Origin: Candidatus Dormiibacterota bacterium
GTDB lineage: Bacteria; Chloroflexota; Dormibacteria; Aeolococcales; Aeolococcaceae
Length of the DNA: 15,459 bases
NCBI GenBank assembly: GCA_003135255.1
Contig: PLAX01000063.1
Span: forward strand, 1,753 to 17,211
Reading direction: 5' to 3'
Positions 6,380 to 13,064 of the stretch are shown piece by piece; positions within the stretch are counted from its first letter, which is position 1; every line of letters starts with the position of its first letter. A program made the position numbers and the translations under genes. The notes below the pieces were generated by a model that made no database searches, had not been told where the DNA came from, and saw only the letters and a program-made list of their open reading frames with translations.

Positions 6380-7630
6380 ATGCTCGGTCTGGTCTTCGAT
6401 CCGCGACCGGCGCGGCTCGCCATCGCGGGGGCGCTCAGCCGCCTCGATCCGCTGTGGGCCCTCTCCGGTCCGGGTCCGCTCGGCCTCCGCCGGCTGCCCG
6501 ATCCCGAGCCTCCCGGGCCCGATTGGGTTCCGCTCGAGCCGACCTTCACCGGGGTGTGCGGCAGCGACGTGACGCAGGCCACCCTGCAGGCGGACTGGGA
6601 CAATCCGCTCTCCGGGTTGGTCTCCTTCCCCCACGTCATGGGCCACGAGGTCGTGGCCCGGGTCACCGCCCCGGCCGGGACCGACCTCTCGGTCGGGGAG
6701 ACCGTCGTCGTCAACCCGTGGCTCGGGTGCGCGGCGCGCGGGCTGCCGCCGTGCCCCGCCTGCGCCGACGGAATGCTGCCCCTCTGCGCTCACCAGGGAG
6801 AGCCTCTACTGGGGGTCTCGGGGAGCGGCATCCACACCGGGAACATCCGCGGCCTCCCCGGGGGGATGGGCACCCGGATGCACGCCCACCGCTCCCAGCT
6901 GCGCCGGATTCCGGATGGCCTGGAGCCCCGGGCGGGGGTCCTCGCCGACCCGCTGGCGGTCGGCGCACACGCCGCCGAGCAGGTCCTCGGTGGAGGACGC
7001 CCCGCGGCGTCCGGCATCGTGGGGGGGCGCAGCGCGACGTCCGGCATGGTCGTGGTGCTCGGCGCCGGCACCATCGGTCTGGCGGTCGCCGCCTCCCTGC
7101 GTCGCCTGGGAGCTGAACGGGTGGTGGTCAGCGCGGCCTGGCCCTACCAGCGGGCGCTCGTGGACGCCCTCGGAGCCGAGACCATCTCCCACCGCCCGCT
7201 GGCTGTGGTCGAGCACGTCGCGCAGGCTACCGGGGGCAGGCTGAGCCGGCCCTGGCGTGGCCTCCCCTGGCTCATCGCCAGTGGTGCCGCGGCGGTGGTC
7301 GACGCGGTGGGGAGCACCGCCACCGCGGAGCTCTCCCTGGCGATCGTCCGTTCCGGGGGCCTGGTGGTGCGGGTCGGAGTGGGCCGCGCCCGGCGCACCC
7401 AGGCGACCCTGACCTACTTCAAGGAGGTGACCGTGGTGGGGTCCAATGGATACCGCCGCGACGACCTCGACACGGCCCTCGCCATGCTGGCCAGTGGCGA
7501 CGTCCCGTGGCGGGACTGGCTCACCCACCGCTATCCCCTCGCCGCGTGGCGCCAGGCGTTCCGCACCGCCGCACGGCCCCAGGACCACGCGGCGGTCAAG
7601 GTCACCATCGCCATCGGTGAGAAGAGCTGA
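6380..7630 (+). CDS. Zinc-dependent medium-chain dehydrogenase (MDR superfamily)
   Basis: 416 residues, somewhat long for the family. Catalytic zinc ligands are suggested by C60 (GVCGSD), H89-E90 (MGHE) and the position of D190 in LADPLAVGAHA, where a Glu is more usual. Structural zinc cysteines are C117, C125, C128 and C136 (spacing C-x7-C-x2-C-x7-C). The nucleotide-binding turn is VLGAGTIGL (226-234). By family it oxidises an alcohol or polyol, or reduces a carbonyl, with NAD(P) in the cytoplasm; the substrate cannot be told. An unusual Gly/Ser/Ala-rich insertion (about 204-222) precedes the Rossmann domain and is encoded by a local duplication. ATG at 6380 is used with only a weak upstream ribosome site. 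The SDR gene follows on the same strand after 92 bases and may be cotranscribed. Confidence 0.85.
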   Translation: MLGLVFDPRPARLAIAGALSRLDPLWALSGPGPLGLRRLPDPEPPGPDWVPLEPTFTGVCGSDVTQATLQADWDNPLSGLVSFPHVMGHEVVARVTAPAGTDLSVGETVVVNPWLGCAARGLPPCPACADGMLPLCAHQGEPLLGVSGSGIHTGNIRGLPGGMGTRMHAHRSQLRRIPDGLEPRAGVLADPLAVGAHAAEQVLGGGRPAASGIVGGRSATSGMVVVLGAGTIGLAVAASLRRLGAERVVVSAAWPYQRALVDALGAETISHRPLAVVEHVAQATGGRLSRPWRGLPWLIASGAAAVVDAVGSTATAELSLAIVRSGGLVVRVGVGRARRTQATLTYFKEVTVVGSNGYRRDDLDTALAMLASGDVPWRDWLTHRYPLAAWRQAFRTAARPQDHAAVKVTIAIGEKS

Positions 7631-7722
7631 GGGCGTAGGCTCCGGATCGACTGACGGCGTGGGCACAGACGATGCCGCGAGCACGGGCTCACGGCAGCCG
7701 ATCCGAAACCTGGGAGGCGGTC

Positions 7723-8589
7723 ATGCAAGAGTGGACTGGGGTCGCCGGCAAGCGGGTGATCATCACCGGGGCGACGGGCGGGATCGGCCTGGCGGCGGCG
7801 CGGGAGCTGGCCCACCGGGGCGCGCAGCTCTCGATCGTGGCCCGCAGCGAGTCCAGGGCGGCTGCCGCCGTCGAGCAGATCAGGGCCGCGGGGGGGGCCC
7901 AGACGGAGGTCGAGGTTCTCTTCGCGGATCTCAGCTCGCAGGCGTCGATCCGCAAGCTCGCCGCCGAGATCCTGGCCAAGCACCCCAAGATCGACGTGCT
8001 GGCCAACAACGCGGGAGGGGTCAACAGCTCGCGACGCCTGACCGAGGACGGTTTTGAGCTGACCTGGGCGGTGAACCACGTCGCCCCCTTCCTGCTCACC
8101 ACCCTGCTCCTCGACCGGATCACGGCAAGCGCGCCCGCCCGGGTCATCACCACCAGCTCGAGCGCTCATCACGGCGCGCACATCCCGTTCGACCGCATCA
8201 AAGCCGACAAGGGGTACTGGACGGGCGGCTTCTCCCGCTATGGTCAGACCAAGCTGGCCAACATCCTCTTCACCACCGAGCTGGCACGGCGGCTGGAGGG
8301 CACCGGGGTCACCGCCAACTGCTTCCATCCCGGTTTCGTGGCGAGCGGCTTCAACCGCAACAACGGCGCGCTGATGGCCTTTGGCATGACGCTGGCGCGG
8401 CCCTTTGCGCGCAGCACGACCAAAGGCGCGGACACGCTGGTGTGGCTCGCCGACTCGGCGGCCGTATCCTCCGAAACCGGCGGGTACTTCGCCAACCGCA
8501 AGCTCAAGCAGCCGAGCTCCGCGGCGCGGGACGGCGCGGCCTCCCGCCGCCTCTGGGAGTTGAGCGAGGAGGAGACGCGCGGCGCGTAA
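7723..8589 (+). CDS. Short-chain dehydrogenase/reductase (retinol-dehydrogenase-like)
   Basis: 288 residues, a classical SDR. The cofactor motif TGATGGIG is at 15-22, NNAGG at 95-99, N118 in WAVNHV, serine in TTSSSAHH (around 144-150), and the active-site pair Y173-K177 in YGQTK. The arrangement and the HPGFVASGF segment (202-210) resemble the retinol dehydrogenase/WW-domain oxidoreductase-like bacterial group. It probably uses NADP to reduce or oxidise a small lipophilic carbonyl or alcohol; the substrate is unknown. ATG at 7723 is preferred over an in-frame ATG at 7672. It has GGGAGG five bases upstream, and the protein then begins directly before the Rossmann fold. It lies 92 bases after the MDR gene on the same strand and converges with the DinB-like gene. 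Confidence 0.9.
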   Translation: MQEWTGVAGKRVIITGATGGIGLAAARELAHRGAQLSIVARSESRAAAAVEQIRAAGGAQTEVEVLFADLSSQASIRKLAAEILAKHPKIDVLANNAGGVNSSRRLTEDGFELTWAVNHVAPFLLTTLLLDRITASAPARVITTSSSAHHGAHIPFDRIKADKGYWTGGFSRYGQTKLANILFTTELARRLEGTGVTANCFHPGFVASGFNRNNGALMAFGMTLARPFARSTTKGADTLVWLADSAAVSSETGGYFANRKLKQPSSAARDGAASRRLWELSEEETRGA

Positions 8590-8590
8590 C

Positions 8591-8614
8591 GCCGGCTGTC
8601 CGGATTGCGCCGGC
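8591..8614. terminator. Weak inverted repeat between convergent genes, possible terminator
   Basis: GCCGGC at 8591-8596 and again at 8609-8614 can pair around a 12-base loop, directly after the SDR stop and in the 69-base gap before the end of the convergent DinB-like gene. There is no T-tract. Any termination role is a guess based on position. Confidence 0.25.
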
Positions 8615-8658
8615 ACCTCTGGCTCGACCACTGCCCACGGATCGGCCGGCGTGGCGCG

Positions 8659-9111
8659 TCAGCGCGGAGGCAGCACCCCGGCCAGCTCGTCGAGGTGGGG
8701 CGTCCAGTGGAAGGTCCGGTCGAGCATCGCCCGGCGGCCGGTGGCGAGAGCGACGTCGACCGCCGCCGGGCTCAGGGTGGTGATCCGTTCGACGACCTGA
8801 TCGGCGGCCTCGATAGCCTCGGCCACCGCCGCTTCTCGAGGTAGGTCCAGCCAGAGTGGCATCCCGGCGGCGTTGACCAGGTCGGTATGGGTGTCGGGGA
8901 GGGTCTCGATCACGCCGTCCCGGAAGTACAGATTCCAGCGGGCGAGGACGAGGCGATCCCAGAAGGCGAGATGGGCAAGGACGGCAGACGGGGTCCACCC
9001 ACCGGTGAGTTGCGGGGTCAGGTCGCCGGCGAGCAGCCGCGAGCCGAGTGCGCGAAGGCGTCCCAACTCCATCGCGTTGCGCGTGAGATACGCACGCTCA
9101 CCGTCAGACAT
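8659..9111 (-). CDS. DinB-like / maleylpyruvate isomerase-type helical protein
   Basis: 150 residues. A helical bundle of the DinB_2/mycothiol-dependent superfamily is suggested by the helix MELGRLRALGSRLLAG, then WTPSAVLAHLAFWDRLV (39-55) with H47, and by the C-terminal FHWTPHLDEL with H135 and H139. H47/H135/H139 fit the three-histidine metal site typical of this fold. Members act as thiol-dependent transferases or isomerases, or are uncharacterised; no substrate is implied here. ATG at 9111 is chosen because homology-like sequence begins there. A TTG at 9171 would extend it by 20 residues of low-complexity sequence. It is transcribed towards the SDR gene. Two tandem palindromes lie 86-113 bases upstream of its ATG. 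Confidence 0.75.
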   Translation of the reverse strand: MSDGERAYLTRNAMELGRLRALGSRLLAGDLTPQLTGGWTPSAVLAHLAFWDRLVLARWNLYFRDGVIETLPDTHTDLVNAAGMPLWLDLPREAAVAEAIEAADQVVERITTLSPAAVDVALATGRRAMLDRTFHWTPHLDELAGVLPPR

Positions 9112-9196
9112 CGCCACGGATGGTGCCAGATGGCGCGGCTCGGCGGAGTGGGGGTCGCGGCTATCGGGCAACGGTGCCTGTGTCCATCAGCAAAGA

Positions 9197-9224
9197 CATT
9201 TCGTCACGAACATTTCGTCACGAA
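9197..9224. promoter_or_regulatory. Tandem pair of 14-base repeats, each with palindrome TTCGTCACGAA
   Basis: The 14-mer CATTTCGTCACGAA occurs twice without any gap (9197-9210 and 9211-9224). Each contains the perfect palindrome TTCGT-C-ACGAA, with centres 14 bases apart. This AT-richer island in GC-rich DNA looks like a double operator for a dimeric regulator. It sits between the minus-strand DinB-like gene and the plus-strand glucosidase remnant, so it could have controlled either. The regulator is unknown and not encoded in the window. Confidence 0.6.
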
Positions 9225-9320
9225 AGAATTCCAGAGATGGCGTGCCGCGACCGGGGTCGCCGAGCGCACGGCATGAAAGCGCCAGCGGCCCAGCGGGGCC
9301 CGCTGAGACAATCACGGGCG

Positions 9321-9550
9321 ATGAGCCCCCATCCGGCCACCGGCACCGCCGAGTGGCGGCGGCTTCAGGAGGTCCCGCGTGGCCGCGCACCCTGGCGGCA
9401 CTGGGGCCCGTATGTGAGCGAGCGCGCCTGGGGCACGGTGCGCGAGGACTACAGCGCCGACGCCGACGCGTGGAGGCTCTTCCCCTTCGATCACGCGCGC
9501 TGCCGCGCCTACCGCTGGAACGAGGACGGCCTGGGCGTGTGCTCCAGGCG
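9321..9550 (+). pseudogene. Truncated N-terminus of a large MGH1/GH63-like glucosidase
   Basis: From ATG at 9321 the frame reads TAEWRRLQE, then WRHWGPYVSERAWGTVREDY, then WRLFPFDHARCRAYRWNEDG. This is the well-conserved beginning of bacterial glucosidase-like proteins of the MGH1/GH63-type clan, which are normally around 900 residues (recalled from family knowledge, not searched). After about 75 residues, near DGLGVC, the resemblance stops. The frame then continues with unrelated composition to a stop at 9681-9683, overlapping the next gene. The catalytic (alpha/alpha)6 barrel is entirely missing, so this is a remnant and not a working enzyme. A strong inverted repeat begins just after the break. 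No clear ribosome site precedes the ATG. A VRPKVLSNE-stop tail in another frame (9588-9617) might be a leftover C-terminus, but this is unproven. Confidence 0.6.
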
Positions 9551-9551
9551 G

Positions 9552-9573
9552 TTAAGGACATTTACGTCCTTAA
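9552..9573. repeat. Perfect inverted repeat TTAAGGAC-N6-GTCCTTAA
   Basis: Eight-base perfect arms around ATTTAC, AT-rich relative to the surroundings. It lies immediately after the point where the glucosidase remnant loses homology and 107 bases before the EamA gene start. There is no T-tract, so it is not a classical intrinsic terminator. It may be an operator for the downstream gene, or a scar or small element at the deletion breakpoint. Confidence 0.55.
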
Positions 9574-9679
9574 GGCCCACTGGAGGTGCGTCCCAAGGTG
9601 CTGAGCAACGAGTGAGCGGGGCGGCGCTCTCGGCACGATGCCGGGTCCCGGTCTCCGCAGCGCCCGGGAGGATGAGCCG

Positions 9680-10597
9680 ATGAGCCGGAAGGCGCTCGTC
9701 CTCTTCGCGGTCATGTGCGTGGTGTGGGGCATCCCCTACCTGCTCATCAAGGTGGCCGTCTCCGAGATCACGCCGGCCAGCCTCGTCTTTCTCCGCACCG
9801 GCATCGGGGCGGTCCTGCTCGTCCCGGTGGCGATCGCCCGCCGCGAGGTGCGGCCGATCCTCCCGGCCTGGAGGTGGCTCATCGCCTACACGGTGGCGGA
9901 GCTGGCGATACCGTGGTTTCTCCTCTCCAGCGCCGAGACGAAGCTCTCCAGCTCTCTCTCCGGCCTGCTCGTCGCCGCCGTTCCCCTATTCGGGGCGCTG
10001 CTCGCCTGGATCACCCGCAGCGAGCACCAGCTGGACGGTCGCCGCCTAGCCGGTCTCGGGGTCGGCTTCGCCGGGGTGGCCGTCCTGCTCGGCTTCGACA
10101 TCTCCGGCCACGACCTGCTCGCGGTCGGCGAGATCGGGGTGTGCACGGTCGGCTACGCCGTCGGCCCGATGATCATCTCCCGCAAGCTGTCGCACCTCCC
10201 GTCCGTCGGCGTGGTGGCGGCATCGCTTGCCTTCGCGGCGCTGGTGTACGCGCCAGTCGGGATCATCCAACTGGGGGACAGCCATCCGACGGCACGCGTC
10301 ATCGCCTCCGCGGTGACACTCGGTGTCGTCTGCACCGCGGTCGCATTCGTCCTCTTCTTTGCCCTCATCGCCGAGATCGGACCGGTCCGGGCCACCCTGA
10401 TCACCTACTTCAACCCGGCGGTGGCGCTGGTTCTGGGGGTGACCATCCTGGGTGAACCCCTCAGGATCGGGGCCGTTCTCGGATTCGCGCTGATCCTGGC
10501 AGGGTCCTACCTGGCCACCAGGCGGCAGCCGGCGGCCGTGGCGCCGCCGCCGGAGGCGCGCGATCCGGTGGCAGTGGAGGCGGGCCCGCTGAGCTGA
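9680..10597 (+). CDS. EamA/DMT-family membrane transporter
   Basis: 305 residues with about ten hydrophobic segments in two EamA repeats. The first repeat opens with LVLFAVMCVVWGIPYLLIKV (7-26) and contains SLVFLRTGIGAVLL. The second ends with the typical YFNPAVALVLGVTILGEPL signature near residues 250-268. Members of the drug/metabolite transporter superfamily export or import metabolites such as amino acids or nucleotide sugars across the cytoplasmic membrane; this substrate cannot be predicted. ATG at 9680 has GGAGG eight bases upstream and opens just before the first membrane helix. An in-frame ATG at 9638 would add 14 polar residues. The C-terminus is a Pro/Ala-rich cytoplasmic tail. The next gene, a membrane glycosyltransferase, follows after 33 bases and may be cotranscribed. 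Confidence 0.92.
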   Translation: MSRKALVLFAVMCVVWGIPYLLIKVAVSEITPASLVFLRTGIGAVLLVPVAIARREVRPILPAWRWLIAYTVAELAIPWFLLSSAETKLSSSLSGLLVAAVPLFGALLAWITRSEHQLDGRRLAGLGVGFAGVAVLLGFDISGHDLLAVGEIGVCTVGYAVGPMIISRKLSHLPSVGVVAASLAFAALVYAPVGIIQLGDSHPTARVIASAVTLGVVCTAVAFVLFFALIAEIGPVRATLITYFNPAVALVLGVTILGEPLRIGAVLGFALILAGSYLATRRQPAAVAPPPEARDPVAVEAGPLS

Positions 10598-10630
10598 GCC
10601 GGTCTGGCCGGGCATGGAGAGGCCGCAACG

Positions 10631-12064
10631 GTGTCGTTCTCCACACCCTGGGTAGCCAGATCGCTGCCTATGATCCCTGCTGCCATGTCTCGACGGCTCG
10701 TGCTCAGCTGCCTTCTCGTCGTGTGCGCGGGATTCGCGGCATTCGCCTTGGTGCACATGTTCCCGCCCGCACCCTATGGCCTGGCCGATGACTGGCGCGT
10801 CTTCTACGCGGCGGCCCAGGTGATTGCCCACGGGGGCAACCCGTATAGCCCCACGACCATGCATGTGGCCGAGCAGATGGCCCAGCACTACTCCGCGGTC
10901 CAGCCCTCGCTCGACGATTTCACCGATCTGCCCATCGTCGGATTGTTCCTTCGGGCCTTCAGCTGGCTGCCGTACTGGTGGAGCTACGCCGTCTTCACGG
11001 TGCTCGGTCTGGTGGTGGCGGGAGCCAGCCTGCGCCTCTGGATCAGCGAGCTCGGCTGGCCCCGGAGTGGTCTGTGGGTGCTGGGAGCCCTCTGCTCATG
11101 GCCGCTGCTGGTGGGCGTGCTCTCCGGGCAGTTCGACCTCCTCCTCCTGGGGGCGACCATCGGCGGGCTGGTGCTGATGCGGCACGACCGTCCCTGGCTC
11201 GCCGGCCTCTGCATGGCGGCGGTGCTGCTCAAGCCGCACATCCTCTGGCCGCTGCCGATTCTGCTGGGCGTGGCCTGGATCAACGATGCGCGGCGTGTCC
11301 AGCAGTTCGCGCTCTCCATCGGCGGCGTCCTGGCAGCCGGCGTGGCGGCGGGGTTCGTCTGGGTTGCCCATGCGGGATCGTTCTTCTCCCACCTGCTCAG
11401 CTTCGAAAGCACCGTGACCTCCGTGCAGCCGGACCTGGCGGGGATCCCAGGGCTCGTCGCTCACCTGCCCCACGGCGCCCTTCTGGGCGACGGCTTCGCT
11501 GTGGTCGGCGTCGCGGGGGTTCTTCTGCTGGCGGTCGTCAGCCTCCGCCATCCCGCGCTCCGCGCCCTGCCGGACGATCGCCGCTACCTGATTCCGCTGG
11601 TGGGCCTGGCCTTCTGGCTGGCCTGCACCCCGTATGCCCACCCCAACGACGACGTGCTCCTCTTCCCCCTGCTCGCCGCCACGGTCGGTGAGAGCGGCCG
11701 CCGACTCGACTCGAGGTGGATCGAGGTGGGAGTGATCGGATCACTCGCGCTCATAGCATGCTTCGTGGAGGCGCCGGTCGTGGGGGCCGTCCTGCTCGTG
11801 CTCGGCGCTGCCGGGTGGGCCTGGAGATGGGACCGAACCTCGGGGCAAGCCGCCGCCTCACTGGCGCTGGCGGCTGTCGTCCTGCTTCCCGACATCTGGC
11901 CGCTGCACGTGGTCCCGGTGTCGTTGACGCCGATCGCGGTGACCCTGGTGTTCATCGCCGGTGCCCTGGAGCTGCGCAGGGTCCTGAGTGTGCCTGGCGG
12001 AGCCGGAGCTTCACTCCCTTCCTGGCCACCGCGGCCGGTGGCTCGGCCTCTGCCAGGCAGCTGA
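10631..12064 (+). CDS. GT87/DUF2029-like polytopic membrane glycosyltransferase
   Basis: 477 residues with about ten or more hydrophobic stretches. After the first membrane helix comes DDWRVFYAAAQVIAHGGNPY (53-72), the acidic-aromatic loop followed by a G-x-N-P-Y motif typical of GT87 (DUF2029) GT-C enzymes. Downstream, LLKPHILWPLPILL resembles the conserved K-P loop. Characterised relatives are polyprenyl-phosphomannose-dependent alpha-mannosyltransferases of actinobacterial envelopes, so a role in extracytoplasmic sugar transfer to lipid or polysaccharide is plausible, but donor and acceptor are unknown. GTG at 10631 has GGAGAGG eight bases upstream. ATGs at 10670 and 10685 lack a ribosome site. 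The C-terminal tail is rich in Gly, Pro and Arg. Confidence 0.78.
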   Translation: MSFSTPWVARSLPMIPAAMSRRLVLSCLLVVCAGFAAFALVHMFPPAPYGLADDWRVFYAAAQVIAHGGNPYSPTTMHVAEQMAQHYSAVQPSLDDFTDLPIVGLFLRAFSWLPYWWSYAVFTVLGLVVAGASLRLWISELGWPRSGLWVLGALCSWPLLVGVLSGQFDLLLLGATIGGLVLMRHDRPWLAGLCMAAVLLKPHILWPLPILLGVAWINDARRVQQFALSIGGVLAAGVAAGFVWVAHAGSFFSHLLSFESTVTSVQPDLAGIPGLVAHLPHGALLGDGFAVVGVAGVLLLAVVSLRHPALRALPDDRRYLIPLVGLAFWLACTPYAHPNDDVLLFPLLAATVGESGRRLDSRWIEVGVIGSLALIACFVEAPVVGAVLLVLGAAGWAWRWDRTSGQAAASLALAAVVLLPDIWPLHVVPVSLTPIAVTLVFIAGALELRRVLSVPGGAGASLPSWPPRPVARPLPGS

Positions 12065-12149
12065 GACGGAGACCCGGTGGGTGGCCGCGGGGCGACGGCG
12101 AGCACCGAGCGCGGATGCGGCTTGCCATCGCGCCGCCCCGGACAGGTGG

Positions 12150-12158
12150 TGCTACGCT
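12150..12158 (+). promoter_or_regulatory. Candidate extended -10 promoter of the thiamin operon
   Basis: TGC-TACGCT matches an extended -10 element (TGn plus TAnnnT). It ends about three bases before the predicted 5' side of the riboswitch, where a transcript would have to begin. No good -35 hexamer is seen at 17 bases; TTGCCA at 12122 is too far away. The call rests on position and a short motif. Confidence 0.35.
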
Positions 12159-12160
12159 CA

Positions 12161-12235
12161 GCACCGTCCCGGGGTGCCAGATTGGCTGAGATCACACCCG
12201 AGAACCTGATCTGGGTAATGCCAGCGTAGGGAGGG
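12161..12235 (+). ncRNA. TPP riboswitch (THI element)
   Basis: All conserved THI-box blocks are present in order: GGGGTGCC (12171-12178), GGCTGAGA (12184-12191), CACCC-like closing strand CACACCC (12193-12199), ACCTGATCTGG (12204-12214), TAATGCCAGCGTAGGGA (12216-12232). P2 pairs GGGTG with the CACACCC strand. P3 is minimal, GCCA-GAT-TGGC. The closing P1 stem appears short (TCCC/GGGA). The ribosome site AGGGAGG (12228-12234) overlaps the 3' end of the aptamer, and the thiD ATG follows six bases later. There is no room for a separate terminator. By family it binds thiamin pyrophosphate and lowers expression; here the direct hiding of the ribosome site on ligand binding is inferred. Confidence 0.95.
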
Positions 12236-12240
12236 CTCCG

Positions 12241-13059
12241 ATGTCGGTGGCGCGGTGTCTCACCATCGCCACGTCCGATTCCGGCGGCGGCGCGGGGATC
12301 CAGGCGGATCTCAAGGCGTTCGCGGCCGCCGGCTGCCACGGGATGTCGGCGATCGTCGCCCTCACCGCCCAGAGCACGGTGGGGGTGCGGGCCATCCACG
12401 AGCTGCCCGCCGACTTCATCATCGCCCAGCTCGACGCGGTGGCCGAGGACATCGGCGTGGACGCGGCCAAGACCGGGATGCTCTTCTCGGCGCCGATCAT
12501 CGAGGCGGTCGCGGAGTGGCTCGCGGGCACCGACTTCCCCCTCGTGGTCGACCCGGTGATGCTGGCGTCGTCGGGTGCGGTGCTGCTCCGCGAGGATGCC
12601 GTGTCCACGCTGGTGCGCCGCCTCTTCCCGCGGGCCACGGTCATCACCCCCAACCTCCCCGAGGCGGAGGCGCTGACCGGCCGCAAGGGCAGCCGGCGGG
12701 AGCTGGCCGAGCGTCTCCATGCGATGGGCGCCCCGGCGGTACTCGTCACCGGCGGCCACGGCAGGTCCGCGGTCGACCACCTCTTCGACGGGCGCGAGCA
12801 CCACGAGATCCCGGTGGCGCGCCACCCCGTCCCGGCCACCCATGGCGCCGGCTGCACCCACTCCGCCACCCTCTGCGCCCGGCTCGCCCTGGGCGACGAC
12901 CTGCTCACCGCCGCCCGGACCGCCGCGCGTGTGGCGGCGGACGCGGTGGCGTACGGCCTCGTCGAGATCGGCCACGGCGACGGCCCGGTCAACGTCCTCC
13001 ATGCCTTTGCCGGTGGCTCCGCGGCCCAGGCAGCTCCCCACGTCCCCCACCAGGAGTGA
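12241..13059 (+). CDS. thiD: Hydroxymethylpyrimidine (phosphate) kinase
   Basis: 272 residues, normal length. Ribokinase-fold motifs: LTIATSDSGGGAGIQADLKA (7-26), ALTAQSTVGV (40-49), VVDPVMLASSGAVLL (102-116), TPNLPEAEALTG (136-147), VLVTGGHG (167-174), and an anion-hole/catalytic segment THGAGCTHSAT (200-210) with C205. By family it phosphorylates 4-amino-5-hydroxymethyl-2-methylpyrimidine to HMP-P and then HMP-PP with ATP in the cytoplasm. The more usual GTGC and AGSDSGGG are GAGC and ATSDSGGG here. ATG at 12241 follows the riboswitch with a ribosome site six bases upstream, so it is the directly controlled gene. ThiM follows after five bases. Confidence 0.96.
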   Translation: MSVARCLTIATSDSGGGAGIQADLKAFAAAGCHGMSAIVALTAQSTVGVRAIHELPADFIIAQLDAVAEDIGVDAAKTGMLFSAPIIEAVAEWLAGTDFPLVVDPVMLASSGAVLLREDAVSTLVRRLFPRATVITPNLPEAEALTGRKGSRRELAERLHAMGAPAVLVTGGHGRSAVDHLFDGREHHEIPVARHPVPATHGAGCTHSATLCARLALGDDLLTAARTAARVAADAVAYGLVEIGHGDGPVNVLHAFAGGSAAQAAPHVPHQE

Positions 13060-13064
13060 TCCCC

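Noticed and set aside
9120..9683. A full 187-residue protein covering the whole frame over the glucosidase remnant
   Set aside because: Only the section from 9321 to about 9545 looks like protein; the upstream part covers the tandem operator repeats and the downstream part runs into the EamA start with unrelated composition.
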